From positions 1-26,234 of IMG/VR virus record IMGVR_UViG_3300042868_002695: a stretch of 26,234 bases of DNA. One strand, 5' to 3'. Each line of letters starts with the position of its first letter. Positions within the stretch are counted from its first letter, which is position 1. The DNA is from a virus. Both the position numbers and the translations under genes were made by a program. The notes beneath the pieces were generated by a model. It saw only the letters and a list, made by a program, of their open reading frames with translations, ran no database searches and was not told where the DNA came from. This document shows, one piece after another, positions 20,986 through 26,234 of this stretch.

Positions 20986-21290
20986 TGGCTATCAACCTCA
21001 AAGCAATCACCTCGGTGATGGGCTACCAGCAGATCACAAGTCTGAGTTCTGCGACCAAACTCACCGTCCCCCAGCGCGACTTGAACGGCCTGGTGGGCAG
21101 TCCCCGTATCGCCATCATCACCCCCGAAGGTCAGGCTGTTCGCTGGCGCGATGACAACGTGGCCCCCACGGCATCCGTGGGCATGCCCCTGGCCGCAGGC
21201 GTCACCTTGCAGTATGACGGCGATCTGTCCCAGATCCAGTTCATTGAGCAAGCCGGTGGTGCCAAACTGAACATCACCTACTACTCCTAA
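20985..21290 (+). CDS. Small structural-like protein (101 aa)
   Basis: A 101-aa protein beginning MAINLKAITSVMGYQQITSL, with AVRWRDDNVAPTASVGMPLA followed by LQYDGDLSQIQFIE. The beta-rich pattern ending in strands (KLNITYYS) resembles small proteins in phage late operons that bind or decorate virions. AGGAG lies seven bases upstream of the ATG, which also overlaps the adhesin stop. The function is unknown. Confidence 0.65.
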   Translation: MAINLKAITSVMGYQQITSLSSATKLTVPQRDLNGLVGSPRIAIITPEGQAVRWRDDNVAPTASVGMPLAAGVTLQYDGDLSQIQFIEQAGGAKLNITYYS

Positions 21291-21299
21291 GAGGTCAAA

Positions 21300-21788
21300 A
21301 TGAACGTCTCCAACGACACCCCATCCGTGAACTACGTTGAGTATTTCAGCAAGCAGTTGCCCATCGACCTTGCCAAAATGGCGGTGTTGCGCGACGAGTT
21401 GGAAGTCCGACAAGGCGCGATGACAGCGGTCCAAGACGCTGTGGCCGACCGCGAAGCTGCTCGTAAAGAGCTGGCCGCTGCCCGTGCCGAGATTGCCGAA
21501 TTGCAAGCTGTCACCAAGCAGACACTGAACGAAGCCAACACCTCGCTGGCCGAGTCCAAGGCCAAGGCCAAGGAAATCGCGGCCAAGGAAAAGGCGTTCA
21601 ACGCTGACGTGACTGCTCGTGAAGCTGATCTGAAGAACCGCGAGGCGTTGGCTGAAACGGCTGCTCAATCGCTGGCTGCTCAGAAGGCAGACATGGACGC
21701 ACGCAGCGCCGCACTTGCCGAGCAAGAAGTGACCCTGCAAGCCCGTGTCAAAGCATTCCAAGAAAAAGTCGCTGCGTTGAGCGCATAA
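21300..21788 (+). CDS. Coiled-coil protein (162 aa)
   Basis: After a short N-terminal segment (VNYVEYFSKQLPIDLAKMAV) nearly the whole protein, about residues 30-160, is an Ala/Glu/Lys-rich heptad pattern (AAARAEIAELQAVTKQ, SKAKAKEIAAKEKA) predicting a long coiled coil. Such proteins can serve as fibre assembly chaperones or linkers; the position between the adhesin and the tailspike favours that, but this is inference. GAGGT lies upstream. Confidence 0.65.
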   Translation: MNVSNDTPSVNYVEYFSKQLPIDLAKMAVLRDELEVRQGAMTAVQDAVADREAARKELAAARAEIAELQAVTKQTLNEANTSLAESKAKAKEIAAKEKAFNADVTAREADLKNREALAETAAQSLAAQKADMDARSAALAEQEVTLQARVKAFQEKVAALSA

Positions 21789-21797
21789 GGACCAACC

Positions 21798-24014
21798 ATG
21801 GCTGTTACCCTCTCCCCTCTCGGCGGCGCAGCCGGTCAGTTCTTTTCCAACGCTGGCGTGCCGCTGGCAGGTGGGAAGATCTACACCTACGCTGCCGGTA
21901 CGACCACCAACAAAGCCACCTACACCAGCTCCTCGGGCGGCACGGCTCACACGAACCCAATCATCTTGGATTCCACTGGCCGCATTCCTGGCGGTGAAAT
22001 CTGGCTGTTGAGCACCGACTCGTACAAGTTTGTCATCAAGGACTCGACGGACGTTCTGCTCGGCACCTACGACAACCTGGCTGGCGGCGCCACCTCGATT
22101 GCGCTGGATAAGTTGATCACCGATCTGGCATCGTCCACCGGTGCAACCATGGTCGGCTACGGCGCAGGTACGGTGGCCACAGCCTTGGCTGCAAACGCCA
22201 CTGCGATCTCCAGCTTGGCCAACAAGTTTGTCAACAGTATCCTCGACCTGTCGGCTTTGACGTATTCCACCGTGACCGCAGGTGACAAGGTGTACGCCAA
22301 GACCGAAGACCTGCTGTTTGAAGTGCTGGCCACTGGGTCAACCAATGCGCCCTACGACTTCACTGCCACGGGCGGCGTCAAGCTGACATTTGCCGAAGGT
22401 GCAACGCAGACATTCTCGACGGCTGTCAAAGAAACCGCATTCAGCCAGCAACAGGCCATCGACATGGCTGCGGACATTTCCGACATGTCGGGCTACGCGC
22501 TGACCGCAGGCACCACCGGTGGCTACGGCTACTCGACCTACTGGGTGACCAATGCACTGACAGGCTACGAGCCAGGCAGTCTGCTGTGGGCTGTGGAGCA
22601 GGCCCGCACTGCTGGCGGTGGCAACGTGCTGTTCTTCCCACGGGGTCAGTTCAACATTCACCTGAATGCACAGATTCTGATCCCTGGCAACGTCACCATC
22701 GACGCGCCTGGCCGCAACGTCAACATCTGGGCCGCATTCGATGTGACTCGATTCAAGGTGACCGGCCAGAACGTGATCATCCGCCGCTTGCAGTTTGGCG
22801 CAACGGCCAATGCCGCCACCGCCACCCTGCGTGACAGCATCTGGATCGAGCCTTCCACCGCTGACAAGGTCTGGGTTGACCAGTGCTCGTTCCAGTGGTC
22901 CGGCGACGCCTGCATCGACATGACCACTTTGGTGGAACTGACCGCCAACTGCCGAGTGACCGTGTCCCGCTGCTACTTCAGCACGCACGACAAAGGCTCA
23001 CTCATCGGTTCGTTGGTCTGCTACCAGTTGACCGGTCGCCCAGCATGGTGCCCAACAGCCCTGACTGGTCAGACTGTGCGCCTGTTCGTCACGATGCGTG
23101 AGAACTTCTGGCACTGCGTTGGCCAGCGCCAGCCCAAGGTTGTCAGCCAGGCCTTTGTGGACAGCATCAACAATGCCATCCGCATGTCGCCATTTGAGCG
23201 CGATGACGGCACCACAGGTGCGTGCTACGGCATTTTCACCGCCACTGGTGGTCTGGCCCGCTCCACAAATGATCTGTTCATGTCGGCTTCGGGTTCGGGC
23301 TACGTGGGCACCGATGCATCGACCGCAGCGTATGTGCCACCCTCGTCCGGTGTGTTGACGGTTGAAGGCCCAGGCGCCATGGATGTGAACGGCTCCGTTG
23401 CCGCAGACAGCATCACGCTGGTCGAGCAGCAGACCGCCAGCGTGCCCACAACGCCCTACACGATCACGCCGTTGCCGATCACCGACACTCCCGCTGGTCG
23501 CCGCAGTTTCATGGAGTCGATCCAAGCCAGTGCAGGAGCCGCTGCGGACAATGTCCCAGCGGGCGTGTTTCGTTGGGACGGTGCCAGCACCCTCTCCCCC
23601 AACACCGTCACCCAAATCTCGGAAACCAATGGCGCTGGTCGTTGGTTGCGCATTGATCGCTGGGCTGCTATTCCTGACTACACTGACATCTCCAGTGCGC
23701 TCGCACCTGTTATCTATCCTCGGGGTAGCACCCTGACGATTGCCACAGGCAGCATCACGGCGCCTGCCACCGGCGTCTACTTTGCGGTGGGTACCGAAGG
23801 CGGCGCAGCCACAGATGATCTGGACACCATCGTGAACACGTTGGACTATCGCATGATCATCCTGCGATCCGCTGATTCCGCCCAGGACGTGACCGTCAAA
23901 AACGGCACAGGTAACATCCGACTGGCCAGCGGTGACTACGTAATGTCCACAACGACCAACAAAATTGGTCTGATCTACGAAGCACCGTACTGGTACGAGC
24001 TGTACCGCGCATAA
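21798..24014 (+). CDS. Tailspike with P22-type head-binding domain and pectate-lyase-like beta-helix
   Basis: A 738-aa protein. Residues about 5-100 (LAGGKIYTYAAGTTTNKATY, NPIILDSTGRIPGGEIWLL) match the N-terminal anchor domain of phage tailspikes. Residues about 297-455 resemble pectate lyase family 1: NVTIDAPGRNV, NVIIRRLQFG, DKVWVDQCSFQWSGDACIDM, VTVSRCYFSTHDKGSLIG and RENFWHCVGQRQPKVV. R444 sits where the first Arg of the PL1 R-x-P-x-x-R motif is expected; the second Arg position is V449. The C-terminal 120 residues form a beta-rich cap domain (VTVKNGTGNIRLASG, YEAPYWYELYRA) seen on many fibres. It probably binds or cleaves a host surface polysaccharide. AAGGA precedes the start, and a hairpin follows the stop. 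Confidence 0.78.
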   Translation: MAVTLSPLGGAAGQFFSNAGVPLAGGKIYTYAAGTTTNKATYTSSSGGTAHTNPIILDSTGRIPGGEIWLLSTDSYKFVIKDSTDVLLGTYDNLAGGATSIALDKLITDLASSTGATMVGYGAGTVATALAANATAISSLANKFVNSILDLSALTYSTVTAGDKVYAKTEDLLFEVLATGSTNAPYDFTATGGVKLTFAEGATQTFSTAVKETAFSQQQAIDMAADISDMSGYALTAGTTGGYGYSTYWVTNALTGYEPGSLLWAVEQARTAGGGNVLFFPRGQFNIHLNAQILIPGNVTIDAPGRNVNIWAAFDVTRFKVTGQNVIIRRLQFGATANAATATLRDSIWIEPSTADKVWVDQCSFQWSGDACIDMTTLVELTANCRVTVSRCYFSTHDKGSLIGSLVCYQLTGRPAWCPTALTGQTVRLFVTMRENFWHCVGQRQPKVVSQAFVDSINNAIRMSPFERDDGTTGACYGIFTATGGLARSTNDLFMSASGSGYVGTDASTAAYVPPSSGVLTVEGPGAMDVNGSVAADSITLVEQQTASVPTTPYTITPLPITDTPAGRRSFMESIQASAGAAADNVPAGVFRWDGASTLSPNTVTQISETNGAGRWLRIDRWAAIPDYTDISSALAPVIYPRGSTLTIATGSITAPATGVYFAVGTEGGAATDDLDTIVNTLDYRMIILRSADSAQDVTVKNGTGNIRLASGDYVMSTTTNKIGLIYEAPYWYELYRA

Positions 24015-24019
24015 TCTCG

Positions 24020-24047
24020 ACACCTGTGGCAAATTCCCCACAGGTGT
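24020..24047 (+). terminator. Hairpin after the tailspike gene
   Basis: ACACCTGTGG (24020-24029) pairs exactly with CCACAGGTGT (24038-24047), loop CAAATTCC, six bases after the tailspike stop. It is followed by TGTAAGATAAAG rather than a full U-tract, so termination may be partial. TAAGAT within that sequence could act as a weak -10 for the scaffold and coat genes. Confidence 0.55.
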
Positions 24048-24106
24048 TGTAAGATAAAGAACACCGTACCGGCGAGGTTCACCGGGGAATCGAAAGGTTC
24101 ATTTCA

Positions 24107-24886
24107 ATGACTGAAGAAGTCCAAGCCTTAGCGGAAGTTGACTCCGCGCCTGCACCAGAAGTGACGGCCACTCCTGAAAGTGCTGAAAGTACGCCGGAAG
24201 TCGCTGAAGAACAGCCCTCGAAGACCTTCACACAAGAAGAACTCGATGCTGCAATCGGCAAACGCCTCGCAAGAGAGCAACGTAAGTGGGAACGAGAGCA
24301 AGCGCAACGCCAGGCCGAACAGCAGGTGTTGAAAGCAGCCCCAACGGCATCCGCTGACCAGTTTGAAAGCCCTGAAGCCTATGCTGAAGCATTGGCCCTC
24401 CAGAAAGCCGAAGAACTGATCGCCAAGCGTGAAGCCGCCAAGCAGCAGTCGCAAGTCCTCGAGAGCTATCAGGAACGTGAGGAAGCAGCACGGGACAAGT
24501 ATGATGACTTCGAGCAAGTCGCCTACAACCCCAAGCTCCCAATCACCAACGTGATGGCCGAAACGATCCAGTCTTCGGACATTGGCCCCGAGTTGGCTTA
24601 CTACCTCGGCTCCAACCCCAAAGACGCAGAACGTATCTCGCGCATGACGCCACTTGCACAGGCAAAAGAAATCGGGAAGATCGAAGCCAAACTGGCCGCT
24701 GAACCTCCCGTGAAACGTACCACGTCAGCGCCTGCGCCGATTTCACCTGTCACCGCACGCTCCTCTGGAGCACCGGCCTATGACACTACGGACCCACGGT
24801 CTACCAAGACCATGTCGGACTCGCAGTGGATTGAAGCCGAACGTGCCCGGCAGATGAAGAAACTGCAAGCAATGGCAACCCGCTAA
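24107..24886 (+). CDS. Scaffolding protein
   Basis: A 259-aa acidic, helical protein placed directly before the coat gene, as expected for a P22-like scaffold. Residues 1-45 are an acidic, Pro-rich disordered region. About 45-140 form charged helices with coiled-coil character (ELDAAIGKRLAREQRKWERE, EAYAEALALQKAEEL). 'LAYYLGSNPKDAERISRMTP' is a hallmark I recall from phage scaffold or head-assembly proteins. The C-terminal 30 residues (WIEAERARQMKKLQAMATR) are basic helix, as in the coat-binding end of P22 scaffold. GAAAGG lies upstream of the ATG. Confidence 0.85.
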   Translation: MTEEVQALAEVDSAPAPEVTATPESAESTPEVAEEQPSKTFTQEELDAAIGKRLAREQRKWEREQAQRQAEQQVLKAAPTASADQFESPEAYAEALALQKAEELIAKREAAKQQSQVLESYQEREEAARDKYDDFEQVAYNPKLPITNVMAETIQSSDIGPELAYYLGSNPKDAERISRMTPLAQAKEIGKIEAKLAAEPPVKRTTSAPAPISPVTARSSGAPAYDTTDPRSTKTMSDSQWIEAERARQMKKLQAMATR

Positions 24887-24904
24887 ACTTTTGAAAGGAC
24901 TCAC

Positions 24905-26113
24905 ATGTCTAACAGCATTCTGACCATTGACATGATCACCCGCAAATCGCTGGAGATCTTGGAAAACAACCTCGTGTTGACCCGCAACGTGAACCGACAG
25001 TACGACGACAGCTTCGCTGTTGAAGGTGCCAAGATCGGTTCCACACTGCGTATCCGCCTGCCCGACCGCGCTCTGGTGACTGACGGTGCCGCCCTGCAAG
25101 TTCAGGACGACAACGAGCAGTACACCACCCTGACTGTCGCCAACCAAAAGCACATCGGCGTGAACTTCACTTCTGCCGAATTGACCATGCAGTTGGACGA
25201 CTTCGCAGAGCGTGTGTTGAAGCCTCGTATCAGCCAGTTGGCATCCAGCATCGACGCTGATGTCGCCAACGCTTACAAGACCATCGGCAACTCGGTCGGC
25301 ACCCCTGGCACCACTCCAGCCACTTCTTTGGTTCTGTTGCAAGCTCAACAGAAACTGAACGAAAACGCTGCCGTGATGAACCCTCGTTACGCCACCGTCA
25401 ACCCAGCCGCCAACGCTGGTTTGGTCGAAGGCATGAAAGGTCTGTTCAACCCCACCGACACCATCAGCAAGCAGTTCAAGAACGGCATGATGGGCACTGG
25501 CGTGTTGGGCTTTGACGAGATCAACATGTCTCAGTCGATCAAGCAGTTCACCACCGGTTCGCGTACAGCCACTGGCGGTACAACTTCCGCTGCTGTGACT
25601 TCTGAAGGCGCAACCACCATCGCCATCACCGGCGCAGGCACTTCGACAACCATCAAGGCTGGCGATGTGTTCACTGTGGCTGACTGCTACGCTGTGAACC
25701 CACAAACCCGTGAATCCACTGGTTCGTTGTTCCAGTTCGTCGCTTTGGCTGACGTGGCCCTGAACGGCTCTGGTGCTGGTAACGTGACCGTGGCTCCGAT
25801 CTACTCGGCTGCTCACGCTCTGGCTACCGTGAACACTTTGCCTGCTACCAGCAAGGCCATCGTGTTCGTGGGCGCTGCCTCCACCCAGTACGCTCAGAAC
25901 TTGGTATACCACAAGGATGCCATCACCTTCGCAACTGCTGACTTGCTGTTGCCACAAGGCGTTGACATGGCTGCTCGTGCCGTTCACAACGGTATCAGCC
26001 TGCGCGTTGTTCGTCAGTACGACATCAACAACGACCGTCTGCCTTGCCGTATTGACGTTCTGTACGGCTACAGCACGATTCGTCCTCAAATGGGCGTTCG
26101 TCTGTGGGGCTAA
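24905..26113 (+). CDS. Major capsid (coat) protein, P22 gp5-like
   Basis: A 402-aa protein of HK97-fold type related to P22 gp5. N-terminal segments MITRKSLEILENNLVLTRNV, IGSTLRIRLPDRALVTDGAA and KHIGVNFTSAELTMQLDDFA are characteristic. An inserted domain (about 215-300, Gly/Thr-rich) corresponds to the P22 I-domain region. The C-terminus DRLPCRIDVLYGYSTIRPQM is also typical. AAAGGA lies five bases before the ATG, a strong site for an abundant protein, and the codons are the most biased in the window. A UUCG-loop terminator follows. Confidence 0.92.
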   Translation: MSNSILTIDMITRKSLEILENNLVLTRNVNRQYDDSFAVEGAKIGSTLRIRLPDRALVTDGAALQVQDDNEQYTTLTVANQKHIGVNFTSAELTMQLDDFAERVLKPRISQLASSIDADVANAYKTIGNSVGTPGTTPATSLVLLQAQQKLNENAAVMNPRYATVNPAANAGLVEGMKGLFNPTDTISKQFKNGMMGTGVLGFDEINMSQSIKQFTTGSRTATGGTTSAAVTSEGATTIAITGAGTSTTIKAGDVFTVADCYAVNPQTRESTGSLFQFVALADVALNGSGAGNVTVAPIYSAAHALATVNTLPATSKAIVFVGAASTQYAQNLVYHKDAITFATADLLLPQGVDMAARAVHNGISLRVVRQYDINNDRLPCRIDVLYGYSTIRPQMGVRLWG

Positions 26114-26121
26114 ACTGAAAC

Positions 26122-26141
26122 GGGGACTTCGGTCCCCTTTC
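26122..26141 (+). terminator. Intrinsic terminator with UUCG tetraloop
   Basis: GGGGAC (26122-26127) pairs with GTCCCC (26132-26137) around a TTCG loop, followed by TTTCTT. It lies directly after the coat gene stop. The next gene begins 30 bases later with its own AAAGGA ribosome site, so partial read-through probably sets the coat-to-downstream ratio. Confidence 0.8.
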
Positions 26142-26170
26142 TTGCATCTCAATCTTGAAAGGAAATTATC

Positions 26171-26234
26171 ATGGCTCTCCCTAACGGCGCAGGCGGTTAC
26201 CAAGTCGGTGACGGCAACCTGAACGAAGTTCTCC
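26171..26234 (+). CDS. Start of a further late gene (partial)
   Basis: The window ends after 21 codons beginning MALPNGAGGYQVGDGNLNEV, preceded by GAAAGGA. This N-terminus resembles small structural-type proteins found after coat genes in P22-like environmental phages; the function is not known to me. Confidence 0.6.
   Translation, partial: MALPNGAGGYQVGDGNLNEVL

Noticed and set aside
24743-26203. 486-codon leftward open frame opposite the coat gene
   Set aside because: The coat protein is unmistakable on the plus strand; the antisense product is Val/His/Ser-rich low complexity.
1-26234. tRNA genes, integrase, attachment sites, insertion sequences
   Set aside because: None could be recognised by reading; the window neither proves nor excludes a temperate lifestyle.

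Overview
The window is a segment of a tailed-phage genome (or prophage) with a P22-type virion. The evidence is a complete packaging and head module in order: small terminase, large terminase, P22-type portal, scaffold and P22-like coat. No integrase, tRNA, rRNA, CRISPR array or insertion sequence is visible. Composition is moderately high in GC, and several accessory proteins resemble small proteins I associate with phages and prophages of Burkholderiales. A freshwater or soil betaproteobacterial host is therefore an inference, not something the sequence proves.

Layout. (1) Positions 1-4286, leftward: a replication/recombination operon reading RHH regulator, Ala/Pro-rich protein, small conserved protein, DUF2800 PD-(D/E)XK nuclease, DUF2815 single-strand-binding protein and a compact family B DNA polymerase cut off by the window edge. 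(2) 4305-4457: a divergent control region with an inverted repeat, a perfect 11-bp hairpin and a 13-codon leader ORF with a strong Shine-Dalgarno site. (3) 4454-6931, rightward: an 825-aa PrimPol-PriCT-DUF3987 primase/helicase-like protein, closed by an intrinsic terminator. (4) 6955-12465, leftward: about 22 very small genes, most overlapping by ATGA. They include two HTH proteins, membrane micropeptides, a zinc-ribbon-like micropeptide, a Gp88-like Cys-rich protein, and genes carrying 48-bp and 49-bp direct repeats. (5) 12466-13120: a 655-bp gene-free control region with nine copies of a palindrome of the form TGACCC-N3-GGGTCA. (6) 13121-26234, rightward: the late module. It runs terS, terL, a GroES-like co-chaperonin, portal, four small genes or structural proteins, a repeat-rich adhesin, a coiled-coil protein, a pectate-lyase-like tailspike, scaffold, coat and the start of one more gene.

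How it fits together. The polymerase, SSB, nuclease and PrimPol-DUF3987 protein form a self-contained replication set controlled from the region near 4.3 kb. The palindrome cluster separates the leftward small-gene operon from the rightward late operon. One palindrome overlaps the presumed -35 region of the leftward promoter and another lies just before the presumed late promoter, so the array looks like an operator, an origin, a packaging site, or a combination. In the late module, terminases and portal are translationally coupled around the GroES-like gene, which suggests phage-tuned use of the host GroEL for folding virion proteins. The host-recognition proteins sit between portal and scaffold, unlike P22, and the adhesin carries an AT-richer body, which marks it as a fast-evolving region.
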